DNA of 64,000 bases from Actinomadura viridilutea (GCA_003001795.1 PVNI01000003.1:310001-374000); one strand, 5' to 3'; shown: positions 38,418-46,102, counted from the stretch's first letter. Notes: a model not told the origin generated them from the letters alone. Made by a program: numbers and translations.

Positions 38418-38542
38418 CTCGCCTCCGAGTCAGCGACAGCTCAACAAACGGACCGTGCGTTCCCCTCTCATCAGGGGGCAACCTACGGCCCGCCGGCCCT
38501 CCCGGACAATCCCCGTCCACTTCCGGCCGCCCCGTCCGCCCG

Positions 38543-38620
38543 TGGCGCACGCGGGGATCGAACCCGCCTGTGCTGAGGACGGTTGTTCGGCACCCGTCGG
38601 CTCACGTCGGCCCATGCGGG
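38543..38620 (-). tRNA. degenerate tRNA-like sequence
   Basis: The reverse strand has a perfect T-arm (GCGGG-TTCGATC-CCCGC), a possible anticodon stem GACGG/CCGTC with an oversized 11-nt loop, and a partial acceptor (five of seven pairs). The D-arm is poor. Best read as a tRNA remnant or a highly divergent tRNA; anticodon cannot be assigned. Confidence 0.35.
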
Positions 38621-38788
38621 GCTATCAGCGCTTTCTCCCCATCAGCCAGTTCTGGTGCTCCCCGCAGGGCGAAGCCCAGCATGTCGATGGAGCGCGATGT
38701 CAGGCGGCCGACATCTTGAGTAGGCGGATGCCGCAAAGCGGGCGCACAGCACAGAGATCACAACCGCGATCAGCGGCTTCTTCGAGGG

Positions 38789-38861
38789 TGGCGGATGTGG
38801 GAATCGAACCCACCTGCTGCGGTTTATGAGGCCGCCGAACGCACCAGCGTTCCTATCCGCC
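38789..38861 (-). tRNA. tRNA with anticodon CAT
   Basis: Folds as a full cloverleaf: acceptor GGCGGAT/ATCCGCC, D-stem GAAC/GTTC with GG in the loop, anticodon loop CTCATAA, T-arm GTGGG-TTCGATT-CCCAC. The anticodon stem has a C-A mismatch next to the loop. CAT could mean Met or lysidine-modified Ile. CCA is not encoded. Sequence is unlike the usual actinobacterial elongator Met tRNA. Confidence 0.75.
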
Positions 38862-38867
38862 GATCAG

Positions 38868-38953
38868 CGGAGGGTGCGAGACTCGAACTCGCGCAGGGGA
38901 GACCCTGACGACGGCTTAGCAAGCCGCTGCCTTACCGACTCGGCCAACCCTCC
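38868..38953 (-). tRNA. tRNA-Ser (GCT)
   Basis: 86 nt. Acceptor GGAGGGT/ACCCTCC, discriminator G as in serine tRNAs, anticodon arm GCGGC-TTGCTAA-GCCGT with anticodon GCT, long variable arm with stem CAGGG/CCCTG, T-arm GCGAG-TTCGAGT-CTCGC. Lies 6 bp from the CAT tRNA, same strand. Confidence 0.88.
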
Positions 38954-39395
38954 AGGGGAAAGGAGCCGTCCGCTCAAAGGACTCTCGGGTCCGTTGCCCG
39001 GAGCGCGGTGCTGAGCCTCCTGGCCGCTCCGGACGGGACACCGCGGCGCGGACGGTGCGCGGGTCAGGGCGGTGTTACGTCACGCCCCGCCGTGGCCGCT
39101 CCGGAGACCGGACAGGCTGCGCATTCGACTGCTGTGACGGCTACTCAGACGCCGCATCGTCTGCTCCCCCCATCCCGGTCTCCGTTCTCTACGACGTAGA
39201 GATTGCCTGATGTGTTCCCGGGTCGCAAGAGCTTATCCACGTCCCGCACCGTCACAACGATCATCGTCCGCAGACCGCTCGAACGGCCCGCGGACACGCG
39301 GCGGGCCGCAGGTCAGGCGCCGCGTGGGTCCGCGGCGAGGAGGGCGCGGGCGCGGACATCCTGCGGTGCGGCCCGCGCCCGGTCCTTGGAACGTC
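38954..39395. other. intergenic, nothing recognised
   Basis: 442 bp upstream of the tRNA cluster and downstream of the sigma fragment. No gene, strong hairpin or integrase-like coding seen on either strand. Confidence 0.4.
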
Positions 39396-39635
39396 TCAGC
39401 CGTAGGCCTCGCAGGCTTCCCGGAGCGCTTTCAGGGCGTGATAGACGCGGGCCTTGACGACCTCCACGGGGAGCCCCAGCGACGCGGCCGCCTCGTTGAC
39501 CGTCCGCCTGCGGAAGTACGTCTCGGTCAGGATCTCTCGGTGCGCCCACGACAGCGACCGGAACGCCCGAGCAGCGGGCTCGTACACGTCGGCGGGCGCC
39601 GTTTGGCCCGCGCTTCTGCCGGTTCGCAGTGCCAC
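39396..39635 (-). CDS. stand-alone sigma-70 region 4 (truncated ECF sigma factor)
   Basis: 79 residues from GTG 39635. It contains only region 4 of an ECF sigma factor: FRSLSWAHREILTETYFRRR, then the helix-turn-helix TVNEAAASLGLPVEVVKARV and YHALKALREACEAYG. Region 2, needed for core polymerase and -10 binding, is missing and not present upstream in any frame, so this is either a remnant of an ECF gene or a small DNA-binding protein derived from one. Confidence 0.65.
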   Translation of the reverse strand: MALRTGRSAGQTAPADVYEPAARAFRSLSWAHREILTETYFRRRTVNEAAASLGLPVEVVKARVYHALKALREACEAYG

Positions 39636-40039
39636 GCTCCGAACCTCTCATCTCCCCCCACCCCCGGCGATCGTCTTATGGCGCACTTAAGGAACGCCTC
39701 AGCCGCGCTTATCCCGGACCGCTCGGCAGAGCCGCTCCACGAGCCCCCAAGAGACCAGCCCAGCCGAGCCACCTGGGAACGTCGTCCAGATCAGTCCCCG
39801 TCCAGCCCCTGACCTGGGGCCGCGACCTCTCATATCCGCCTAGGGCATCCGACTCCGTTGCCAGCACCCGCACCCTCCGTCCCTTGTCAGACTCGTCCTG
39901 CAACATGAGCACCGCACCGAGGACCGATGCACGGGCGGCTCCGGGCGGAGCGGCGAAAGGTTACGGAAACAGGCACGACGATTACGCAGAGTCGTCAATT
40001 CGAGTCCCGTGGCCTTGATTTCGCGGAAGGACGCAGAGG
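39636..40039. other. intergenic, nothing recognised
   Basis: About 400 bp with no supported gene on either strand; the sequence upstream of the sigma fragment does not encode the missing sigma region 2. Confidence 0.4.
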
Positions 40040-40519
40040 ATGAAAGTTCCCGCAGAAGACCAGTACAAGATGTTGGACGCGTTCGACAGGGAGCGCGACT
40101 CGATCATCAAGATGTTCGAGCAGATCTTCGCTTTCCCTTATGTGGAGGAGACCCGGCTGGTCATGCTGGAAGCGCTGACGGACAAGTACGGGATCGGCTT
40201 CGACGCCTTTCCCAACACCGAGCCATTCGAGCGGGCACCGCTGACCGAAGCGGACCGGGGAACGAACATCATCCGCGCAGGGGAATGCGTGGCCGGAGGT
40301 TCCGTTTCTATCGGCGACTTCGACGTCCAAGAGCTACTCTACAACGACCTGCTGGACACCTATCTTTTTGTCGCGGAGAAGTTGCTGATCAAATGGCTCG
40401 GCAAGCGGATGAAGGAAGTCGACGGGCATGACACCTTTCCGTATCCCATCTGCATAAGTTTTCAAGGGACCGAACCGATTTACTATGACCTGTCCACGGG
40501 CACCAAAAAGCGAGCCTGA
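40040..40519 (+). CDS. hypothetical protein
   Basis: 159 residues, acidic, soluble, with lower third-position GC than the chromosome average, suggesting transfer. Starts MKVPAEDQYKMLDAFDRERD; later YVEETRLVMLEALTDKYGIGFD and FVAEKLLIKWLGKRMKEVDG, ending in a beta-like segment YPICISFQGTEPIYYDLS. Predominantly helical with a C-terminal strand pair. No family recognised. ATG follows GGAAGG...GAGG. No partner gene is adjacent. Confidence 0.6.
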   Translation: MKVPAEDQYKMLDAFDRERDSIIKMFEQIFAFPYVEETRLVMLEALTDKYGIGFDAFPNTEPFERAPLTEADRGTNIIRAGECVAGGSVSIGDFDVQELLYNDLLDTYLFVAEKLLIKWLGKRMKEVDGHDTFPYPICISFQGTEPIYYDLSTGTKKRA

Positions 40520-40762
40520 TTATCTTGGGACAGTGCGCCAGCAGAAGGCCGTACTTCCGGATGGTCCGACAGGGACCGGCCACCGCGGATGCACCGCCCT
40601 CCTCCCCGGTCGCGCGCCGGCCGCACGGCCCAATGGGATGGTCCCACCCTCGGTCGGCCGCCACCTTCCTCAGAGCCCGCCCCCAAGAGGCTGGCTCGAA
40701 GGGCCGACAAGGGCGCACTGCCTTTTCGGCGGCGCGGGCGCGGTGAACCGGTGCCGCAGTCC
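40520..40762. other. intergenic, nothing recognised
   Basis: No gene seen. Leads into the duplicated segment at 40763. Confidence 0.4.
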
Positions 40763-40843
40763 GGGAGTCGACCCCATGCCGAACCTCGACATCCGAACAG
40801 GGAGAGAACATGACCGAGCCCGACGCGCTGGGCCGAGCGCTGC
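40763..40843 (+). repeat. near copy of the promoter/start region at 60597-60677
   Basis: Aligned without gaps over 81 bp, 72 positions agree with 60597-60677, including a block ACAGGGAGAGAACATGACCG identical in both. Similarity stops soon after, except for a short GGCGTTCGCCG match. The two copies are in the same orientation and bracket about 19.8 kb. Confidence 0.8.
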
Positions 40844-40875
40844 CACTGCCGCCGATGGCGTTCGCCGCACTCTAA
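40810..40875 (+). pseudogene. truncated 21-codon copy of the 60644 gene
   Basis: From ATG 40810, with AGGGAGAG upstream, the frame reads MTEPDALGRALPLPPMAFAAL and stops at TAA 40873. The first eleven residues match the gene at 60644 (MTEPDVLGRAL) with one change. The rest of that 305-residue gene is missing here. Confidence 0.75.
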
Positions 40876-40886
40876 GCGAACGAAGA

Positions 40887-40928
40887 TTAAGTGGCGGACA
40901 GGCCGGCAACGGCCTGCCCGCCACCTAA
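40887..40928. terminator. 18-bp-arm hairpin
   Basis: TTAAGTGGCGGACAGGCC (40887-40904) faces GGCCTGCCCGCCACCTAA (40911-40928) with a 6-nt loop. The two imperfect positions become G-U pairs on the reverse transcript, so it is best suited to end the reverse-strand operon whose last stop is at 40950. Confidence 0.75.
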
Positions 40929-40949
40929 TGCGCGGAGTGCTGAGCGGAG

Positions 40950-41183
40950 CTAGTTCGCCCGGGCGATAAGCTCCACGGCTTGGTCCTCGTAGTGCACGGA
41001 CGCGCCTCCGTTCGCGTGCAGGGCTACCAGGTTGCGCCAGTGCAGCCAGCACATGTCGTAGGTGCGGTTGATCGATCTGTCGTTGATGTGGATCGAGATC
41101 ATTGCCGTGAACGGGCACGTTCGGCGTTCGCAGCGCGTGGCTCCCGTGCTAACAGAGACGCGCACTCGGTCGGATGCGGTCAC
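40950..41183 (-). CDS. small hypothetical protein
   Basis: 77 residues from GTG 41183, which overlaps the preceding stop (GTGA). Contains three cysteines (RCERRTCPF, YDMCWLHW) and a C-terminal helix VHYEDQAVELIARAN. Such Cys/His-bearing small proteins are common beside XRE/DUF397 units in actinomycetes but have no known role. Last gene of a three-gene reverse operon. Confidence 0.55.
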   Translation of the reverse strand: MTASDRVRVSVSTGATRCERRTCPFTAMISIHINDRSINRTYDMCWLHWRNLVALHANGGASVHYEDQAVELIARAN

Positions 41184-41404
41184 TGCCGCAGACGGACTCG
41201 CGCGGCGTCGGTGTAGCGCATCACGTGGCCGCGTGCGATCAGCAGGTCCCGGAGTGCCGGCCAGTGGCCGCGACAGCGATGCAGCTGGCTTTCATCCGGC
41301 AGCATGATCTCCACGGCTCCGTCGAGGATGCAGGACGTCGCGTCGCACTTGTGACCGTCCGGACAGGCGTTGACCACACGCACATTGACTTGCGAATTCG
41401 CCAT
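41180..41404 (-). CDS. small hypothetical protein with Cys/His residues
   Basis: 74 residues. Begins MANSQVNVRVVNACPDGHKC, continues DATSCILDGAVEIMLPDE and HRCRGHWPALRDLL; the spaced Cys/His residues could bind a metal. ATG 41404 chosen because GGAG lies 8 nt upstream; an in-frame GTG three codons earlier is possible. Middle gene of the operon. Confidence 0.55.
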   Translation of the reverse strand: MANSQVNVRVVNACPDGHKCDATSCILDGAVEIMLPDESQLHRCRGHWPALRDLLIARGHVMRYTDAARVRLRQ

Positions 41405-41470
41405 GACTGCCACTCCGTAGTCATGGGTGGGACCGGTGCGATCGCTGGCGGTACCGCGGTTGGACGGTAG

Positions 41471-41761
41471 TCATGCCGCTTGTTGCCGGTTCCAGTGGAC
41501 GATGCGCGACACTTCGGAGCGCTCCTCCGCTTCGGTCAGCATCGCGAGGTTGTGTCGCGCGATGCTGACCACGCGCGCGGCGCGTCGGGCTTCGGCACGC
41601 GAGATCCAGGAGACACCGCCGCGGGTCCACGGCTCGTACACGTTCACGATGGCGCGGTTGTAGAGCTCTTGGATGAACCGTTCGTCCGGCGGCATCAGCG
41701 CGACACCTCCCGGCTGGCGCTGCTCGGGCGTGCTCATCTCGGACGTTTTGTTGACGATCAT
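41471..41761 (-). CDS. small hypothetical protein
   Basis: 96 residues from ATG 41761 (AGGAG upstream). A helical region ERFIQELYNRAIVNVYEPW is followed by SRAEARRAARVVSIARHNLAMLTEAEER, a basic helix. No family recognised. First gene of a three-gene reverse operon that diverges from the XRE regulator at 42014; the palindrome between them may control both. Confidence 0.6.
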   Translation of the reverse strand: MIVNKTSEMSTPEQRQPGGVALMPPDERFIQELYNRAIVNVYEPWTRGGVSWISRAEARRAARVVSIARHNLAMLTEAEERSEVSRIVHWNRQQAA

Positions 41762-41959
41762 CGGGTGCTCCTGGGGTTGATACCGGTTACTGTCGCGGTC
41801 TTGTGCTCCGTGCCCTGGGGGGTAACGGGCACGGAGCACAGACCTCCCCCACGGGGCGCGCCATCTGCACACACCCCGACCCGAGGTCAAAGCGGACGTA
41901 GACAGGCACGTGGGGTCTCATGCCAGGACGCTCGCGCGACCTCGTATAAGAGGTACGCT

Positions 41960-41977
41960 AACCTCGTATACGAGGTT
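41960..41977. promoter_or_regulatory. 18-bp perfect palindrome AACCTCGTATACGAGGTT
   Basis: Lies 36 bp upstream of the XRE gene; an imperfect second copy (CCTCGTATAAGAGG) is at about 41939-41952. The same arms occur at 43307-43338 before the GntR gene. Probable operator shared by both units. Confidence 0.75.
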
Positions 41978-42013
41978 GCTCAAGATGTTGAGCGACTTTT
42001 TTCAGGGGGACCG

Positions 42014-42904
42014 ATGGCATACGTGCCGACGATCCGTGGCCGCAGGCTGGCCAGGGAGCTGCGACAGGCGCGCGAAGGACTCGGACTAACGGGAGAGCAG
42101 GTCGCGCAACGACTGGGATGGGGCCAAGCCAAGATCAGCAGGATCGAGACGGCCAAAATGCGCGTAACGGTCGGGGAGGTGATGGAACTCTGCGAGGCGT
42201 ACGAGATCGCCGGCGCCCGCCGCGACGAGCTGATCACTCTCGCCCGGGAGGCGAGGAAGCAAGGGTGGTGGCACTCGTACCTGTCAGTACTGAAGAGCGG
42301 CTTTGGTGACTATTTGGAGTTCGAGTCCGAAGCCGATCAGTACCGGTCGCACGACATCCACCTGATCCCCGGCCTGTTCCAGACAGAAACGTACGCTCGG
42401 GCCGTCTTCCGGACCTCGGCCGTTCTCACCACTCCTGAGGAGATCGATCGGGCGGTTGAGGCGCGCCTCGCTCGACAGGCGCGACTCACGTCCTCGGAGC
42501 ACCCTCTACGGGTATCTCAGATCATCGAAGAAGGGGCCCTGCGGCGCGTCATCGGCAGCTCCCGCACCATGCACGAGCAGCTTCATCACCTGATCGAGCT
42601 TGGACAGCTGCCGAACGTCGAACTGCAGATCGCCCCCTACCGGTCAACGAATCATCTCGCCCTTGACGGACCGTTCACGCTCCTACACTTCGCGGAATAC
42701 CCGGATGTGCTCTACGTAGAGCACTTCATGGGATGCCAGTACTACGAGAGGCCAGAGGAAACGGCACACGCTAGCGTGGTACTGGAACGCCTCCGCCGGT
42801 CAGCGCTCGATCCCTCCGACAGCATCGCGCTGATCCACCAAGTGATCGAGGAGATGCCTGATGATCCAGAAGGGCACCCAAGGGATGACGGATTCCGTGT
42901 CTAG
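42014..42904 (+). CDS. XRE-family regulator with DUF5753
   Basis: 296 residues. N-terminal helix-turn-helix (about 8-65): RRLARELRQAREGLGLTGEQ then VAQRLGWGQAKISRIETAKM. C-terminal DUF5753 (about 100-275): LIPGLFQTETYARAVF, EHPLRVSQIIEEGALRRVIG, NVELQIAPYRSTNHLALDGPFTLL and YVEHFMGCQYYERPEE. This protein class is almost always paired with a small DUF397 gene, as here (overlap of 44 bp). Such pairs act in developmental or phage-like switches in streptomycetes; the target is not known. ATG 42014 follows GGGGG at 5 nt. Confidence 0.88.
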   Translation: MAYVPTIRGRRLARELRQAREGLGLTGEQVAQRLGWGQAKISRIETAKMRVTVGEVMELCEAYEIAGARRDELITLAREARKQGWWHSYLSVLKSGFGDYLEFESEADQYRSHDIHLIPGLFQTETYARAVFRTSAVLTTPEEIDRAVEARLARQARLTSSEHPLRVSQIIEEGALRRVIGSSRTMHEQLHHLIELGQLPNVELQIAPYRSTNHLALDGPFTLLHFAEYPDVLYVEHFMGCQYYERPEETAHASVVLERLRRSALDPSDSIALIHQVIEEMPDDPEGHPRDDGFRV

Positions 42905-43094
42905 CCGCGTCATGTGGCGCACGAGTAGCTACAGCGGCGACGGCGGCGGCCAGTGCGTCCAGGTGGGCAAGTGCGGCGGCATGGCGCTAGTGAGGGATTC
43001 CAAGCATCCTGAGGGCCCCGTAATGGCGCTCAAGGCCGAAACCTGGAACGCCGCGCTCGACCAGATCAAGCGCGGCGAATACGACCTCGACTGA
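42861..43094 (+). CDS. DUF397 protein
   Basis: 77 residues with the DUF397 core: WRTSSYSGDGGGQCVQVGKC, VRDSKHPEGPVMAL and ETWNAALDQIKRGEYD. Partner of the upstream XRE-DUF5753 regulator; may act as its antagonist. ATG 42861 has GAGGAG 7 nt upstream; ATG 42885 is an alternative. Followed by a strong terminator. Confidence 0.85.
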   Translation: MIQKGTQGMTDSVSSRVMWRTSSYSGDGGGQCVQVGKCGGMALVRDSKHPEGPVMALKAETWNAALDQIKRGEYDLD

Positions 43095-43142
43095 ATCTGA
43101 CCAGCTTCGCCCCCACCCGGGAATTAAGCGCGCTTTGTCGCC

Positions 43143-43178
43143 CAGTAAGGGCCCCGACGACGGTCGGGGCCCTTACTG
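43143..43178. terminator. 16-bp perfect hairpin after DUF397
   Basis: CAGTAAGGGCCCCGAC (43143-43158) pairs perfectly with 43163-43178, 4-nt loop. Confidence 0.88.
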
Positions 43179-43306
43179 CTGTTCCACTTAACCTCTCCGC
43201 TTGAGCGGGACTTCCTTCAGGGCGGCGACGGATGGGCCTGCCTCTTTCGCTTACTCCTTCCGTTCCACTCGCCAGGAAGGGCGCTCAACCAATGAAGCAC
43301 AGCAAA

Positions 43307-43365
43307 TTCAACCTCGTATAATAACATACGAGGTTGAACCTATTATGTTCACATGCAATATGTGA
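43307..43365 (+). promoter_or_regulatory. promoter and operators before the GntR gene
   Basis: Inverted repeat TTCAACCTCGTAT (43307-43319) and its exact complement at 43326-43338. A consensus -10, TATAAT, lies at 43317-43322, across the left arm and loop; a weak -35, TGAAGC, is at 43293. A second inverted repeat, TCACAT/ATGTGA, is at 43349-43365. The first arms match the palindrome at 41960. Confidence 0.75.
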
Positions 43366-43377
43366 GAGGATCCGCCC

Positions 43378-44178
43378 ATGGCTGAGCGCGATCCCTACAA
43401 GCCTCTGTACCTGGTCATCGCCGACGACCTCCGAAGCAAGATCGAGAGCGGTGAGCTGGGCCCCGATGCGCGTCTGCCCAGCGAACGGGAGATCTGTGAG
43501 CAGTACGGGTGCTCGACGATCACGGCGCAGCACGCGATCACAGAGCTGCGGAACGCCGGCCTGATCTACACGCACAAGGGCAAGGGTGCGTTCGTCGCGC
43601 CAGCTCCTCCGCCGCGGGTGGTGCGCGTGGCCCCGGATCGGTTCCAGCGTCCGCACAACCGGCCGACCTACCAGCAGGAAGCCGAACGCGGCGGCATGGA
43701 GCTGGACGTGGAGCACTCGACGGAGCACGTCGAGGCGCCTGCCGAGGTGGCCGAGCGCTTGGGGATCGACGAGGGTGCGCCGGTCACCGAGACCTCGTAC
43801 AAGATCAGCATGGGCGGCCAGCCGGTCTCGATCAGCGTCGCCTGGGAGCCGCTCGCCATCACCGGCGGAACCGAGATCGAGAACCCGCACGACGGACCGC
43901 ACGGCGGCAAGGGGATCGTCCCGAGGTTCGACGCCATCGGCTATCACGTCGACACGGAGGAAGAGCACCTGATCGCCCGTCTCCCCAAGCCGCACGAGAT
44001 CGAGCTGCTACAGATCCCTCCGGGCGTTCCCGTCATAGAGATCTGGCAGACCTTCTGGGCCGGAGACGTCGCCGTCGAGGTCGCCAAGATCATCTTCCGG
44101 GCCGATCGGTACGAGTTCCACTACCGCATGCCCATCGACGCACCGAGCGCAAGCGCATCGGCTACCGCAGGCAGTTAG
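43378..44178 (+). CDS. GntR-family regulator with UTRA domain
   Basis: 266 residues. Winged helix about 5-75: YLVIADDLRSKIESGELGPD, ARLPSEREICEQYGCSTITA and LRNAGLIYTHKGKGAFV. UTRA effector domain about 100-255: RLGIDEGAPVTETSYKISMG, PVSISVAWEPLAITGG, VPVIEIWQTFWAGDVAVEVAKIIF. Regulators of this shape (KorSA type) repress transfer genes of actinomycete integrative elements, although many others sense sugars. Its promoter is covered by an inverted repeat, suggesting autoregulation. Its 3' end overlaps the convergent zinc-ribbon gene by 4 nt. Confidence 0.85.
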   Translation: MAERDPYKPLYLVIADDLRSKIESGELGPDARLPSEREICEQYGCSTITAQHAITELRNAGLIYTHKGKGAFVAPAPPPRVVRVAPDRFQRPHNRPTYQQEAERGGMELDVEHSTEHVEAPAEVAERLGIDEGAPVTETSYKISMGGQPVSISVAWEPLAITGGTEIENPHDGPHGGKGIVPRFDAIGYHVDTEEEHLIARLPKPHEIELLQIPPGVPVIEIWQTFWAGDVAVEVAKIIFRADRYEFHYRMPIDAPSASASATAGS

Positions 44179-44345
44179 TCGCGTTCCCGCTCGAAGAACG
44201 TGCGGCCACAGCCCTTGCAGACCTTGCAGGGGATCTCTTCGCCGAACGCGAGGTCTACTGTGGTGGCGTCTTCGACGTGCTCTGACCCGCAGTACGGGCA
44301 GGCTGTGGGTCGAGGACGCTCGGGCGAGGCGTTTTCTCGGCTCAT
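44175..44345 (-). CDS. zinc-ribbon small protein
   Basis: 56 residues: MSRENASPERPRPTACPYCG, then a second knuckle CKVCKGCGRTFFERERD. Two CxxC pairs (CPYC and CKVC/CKGC) make a treble-clef or ribbon zinc site. ATG 44345 overlaps the stop of the upstream GntR gene (ATGA), so it is coupled to it. Probably an accessory DNA- or protein-binding factor of the mobile module. Confidence 0.7.
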   Translation of the reverse strand: MSRENASPERPRPTACPYCGSEHVEDATTVDLAFGEEIPCKVCKGCGRTFFERERD

Positions 44346-45151
44346 TTGGTGCCCGCCGAGGATAGGGCGTTGAGGCGTGTGGTGTCGCCTGGCCAGATCG
44401 TCATCGTGCAGTCGATCGGCTGGCCGGTTTCGTCGTGCACGACGTCAGCTCTCACGAGCACGCATGCGGTCGGTGCGAGTGCGAGCATGGCGGCTTCGGT
44501 GTCGTTCGGGTGCCGTGCTGAGATGAGGCTCTCGGCCAACGTCAAGCGCTTTTGCGTGTGCTGCGTCAGCGCGTCGAGCCACGGCTCGTCGACGGCGTCT
44601 GATGCTGCGAGCGGTGTCCCCTCCGCAGCCTCCCGAATCGTGTAGCTCACGCGCAGTTGCACAGGGCTGCCGTTGCCGTCTACGGCCAGCCTGCGCCGGA
44701 CGATCACGGGCGCGCGCGGATCAGTCAAGCGCAGAGAGAGCGCGACCTCGGCGGGGGCCGCCTCCTGCCGTACGTCCAGTGCGGTCGTCACCGCGTCCAC
44801 GGAGCCGTCAACGGCGACAAGTTGAGGGCTTCGGATGGCTGCCAATCCCGCGCCCGATCCTGACGACGCGGCCACGCCGTCTCCGGAAGCGGGGGCGTCA
44901 CGCTTAGCCGAGGGGATGACCGCGACGTATCCCTTTGTGCCCTGCGAGCGGGCCCAGCCCGCGGCGACCAGTTCCGAGAGGACCTTTCGTGCGGTTGTGG
45001 TGCTGACGGTCCATCGGACTGTGATCTCTCGCATGGAGGGCAGGAGGGCCCCTGGCGGGTAGACGCCCGCCTTGATCTCGTCGATCAGCTCGTCTCGAAC
45101 GATCTCGTAGAGCTTGCCGCTTCCTGCGGCTTCCTTCGCGGGGCCCGTCAT
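44342..45151 (-). CDS. GntR-family regulator with UTRA-like domain
   Basis: 269 residues. Winged helix about 12-80: LYEIVRDELIDEIKAGVYPP, GALLPSMREITVRWTVSTTT and VLSELVAAGWARSQGTKGYV. C-terminal UTRA-like domain about 115-265 with SLRLTDPRAPVIVRRRLAVDG, QLRVSYTIREAAEG, LTLAESLISARHPNDTEAA and PIDCTMTIWPGDTTRL. It diverges from the conjugation genes with a long inverted repeat between, which is the position of KorSA-type repressors in pSAM2-like elements. Likely transfer repressor (inference). Confidence 0.83.
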   Translation of the reverse strand: MTGPAKEAAGSGKLYEIVRDELIDEIKAGVYPPGALLPSMREITVRWTVSTTTARKVLSELVAAGWARSQGTKGYVAVIPSAKRDAPASGDGVAASSGSGAGLAAIRSPQLVAVDGSVDAVTTALDVRQEAAPAEVALSLRLTDPRAPVIVRRRLAVDGNGSPVQLRVSYTIREAAEGTPLAASDAVDEPWLDALTQHTQKRLTLAESLISARHPNDTEAAMLALAPTACVLVRADVVHDETGQPIDCTMTIWPGDTTRLNALSSAGTK

Positions 45152-45225
45152 GGCACACCTGCCCTTCCTCGGTCTCGCCGGCGTGCTCCCGACCACCCTA
45201 ACGCGCATAGACCTGCGCGTCATGC

Positions 45226-45279
45226 TGTGCGCGTCAAGATTTTAGTACACAGCTTTGCGCTCAAGACTTGACGCGCACA
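45226..45279. promoter_or_regulatory. inverted repeat in the divergent GntR/tra promoter
   Basis: TGTGCGCGTCAAG (45226-45238) is exactly complementary to 45267-45279. Related half sites lie between and beside them (GCGCTCAAG at 45257-45265). TTGACG in the right arm may be a -35 for the forward genes. Likely operator for the GntR protein at 44342. Confidence 0.65.
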
Positions 45280-45350
45280 GTTGTGCGCGCGCACCATGGT
45301 CCCAGTCGCGCTCCACCGGGAGCGCCGACGACCGGAAGGGGTGATCGTTC

Positions 45351-45707
45351 ATGGCCTACGCCGACCACGAGCAGCGCCAACGTCTGATCGCCGGGCTCCG
45401 CTCCCTGGTGGCGCTGCTGGAGACGCGGCCCGAAGTGCCGACGCCGACCTTCACGACGCTCACCGTGTTCCCGCCCCGCGACACCGACGACGCCATGCGC
45501 GCCGAGGTCGACCGCATCGCGGCCATCCTCGGAGCGGAGATTGAGACGAAGTCGCTCGAACACGGCCACTACTGCGCGGGCCGCAACTTCGGCCCGGTCC
45601 GGTACGAGGTGGCCGCGATCCTGTCCGCCGCACGTGCCAGGTATGACGCCTGGCGCTCCCCCGCCGACTCCCTGACCCCCGACTCGGCCCCTTCGAAGGG
45701 AATGTGA
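45351..45707 (+). CDS. hypothetical protein of the conjugation module
   Basis: 118 residues. Helical start MAYADHEQRQRLIAGLRSLV, strand TFTTLTVFPPRDTDDAMRAE, and YCAGRNFGPVRYEVAAILSA. Proteins of this type are frequent in actinomycete transfer regions and have no assigned role. First forward gene after the divergent promoter; 3 bp from the next gene. Confidence 0.65.
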   Translation: MAYADHEQRQRLIAGLRSLVALLETRPEVPTPTFTTLTVFPPRDTDDAMRAEVDRIAAILGAEIETKSLEHGHYCAGRNFGPVRYEVAAILSAARARYDAWRSPADSLTPDSAPSKGM

Positions 45708-45710
45708 CCG

Positions 45711-45953
45711 ATGCTCTCCGGATTCCTCGTGCTCCTTCTGGCCGTGTTCATCTCCGGCGGTGTGCTCGGCGTCTTCGCGACGCTTCTGGCCGGCATCCAC
45801 GCCGAGGAACGGCGCATGAGCCTGACCCACTCCCCGCAGTCCCGGACCGCCGCGTCCACCCGGCGCCTCCTCGGAGTGACGGTCCGGCCCCACTCCCCCC
45901 ACACGACGACCCTGCACGACGAGAAGACCACTCCGCACAACCCGACGAGGTGA
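45711..45953 (+). CDS. small membrane protein
   Basis: 80 residues. One N-terminal membrane segment (LSGFLVLLLAVFISGGVLGV) followed by a hydrophilic, His/Thr-rich tail. Likely a membrane-anchored accessory (Spd-type) protein. Its stop overlaps the next start (GTGA). Confidence 0.6.
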   Translation: MLSGFLVLLLAVFISGGVLGVFATLLAGIHAEERRMSLTHSPQSRTAASTRRLLGVTVRPHSPHTTTLHDEKTTPHNPTR

Positions 45954-46090
45954 CCTTGCGCATCCCGATCGACTTCCGAGGACGTTCCTGCCCGTGCGGT
46001 GCCCGTACCGAGGTCGGCATGCGGCGATGCCGCAAGTGCCGGTACCGGTCCCGCTGGCGCCGCCGCAAGTCCATCAACGACGGGATCTGA
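45950..46090 (+). CDS. small basic Cys-motif protein
   Basis: 46 residues from GTG 45950, overlapping the previous stop. Reads CPCGARTEVGMRRCRKCRYR followed by a basic tail RSRWRRRKS. A CxC and a CxxC could form a zinc knuckle; the basic tail suggests nucleic-acid binding. Coupled in the transfer operon. Confidence 0.55.
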   Translation: MTLRIPIDFRGRSCPCGARTEVGMRRCRKCRYRSRWRRRKSINDGI

Positions 46091-46102
46091 AGGAACCGAC
46101 CC

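Noticed and set aside
38640..38780. Further tRNAs between the degenerate one and the CAT tRNA
   Set aside because: No T-arm with the TTCGA pattern could be found there.
43285..43995. Reverse-strand frame opposite the GntR gene
   Set aside because: Mirror of the GntR coding sequence; no start or family.
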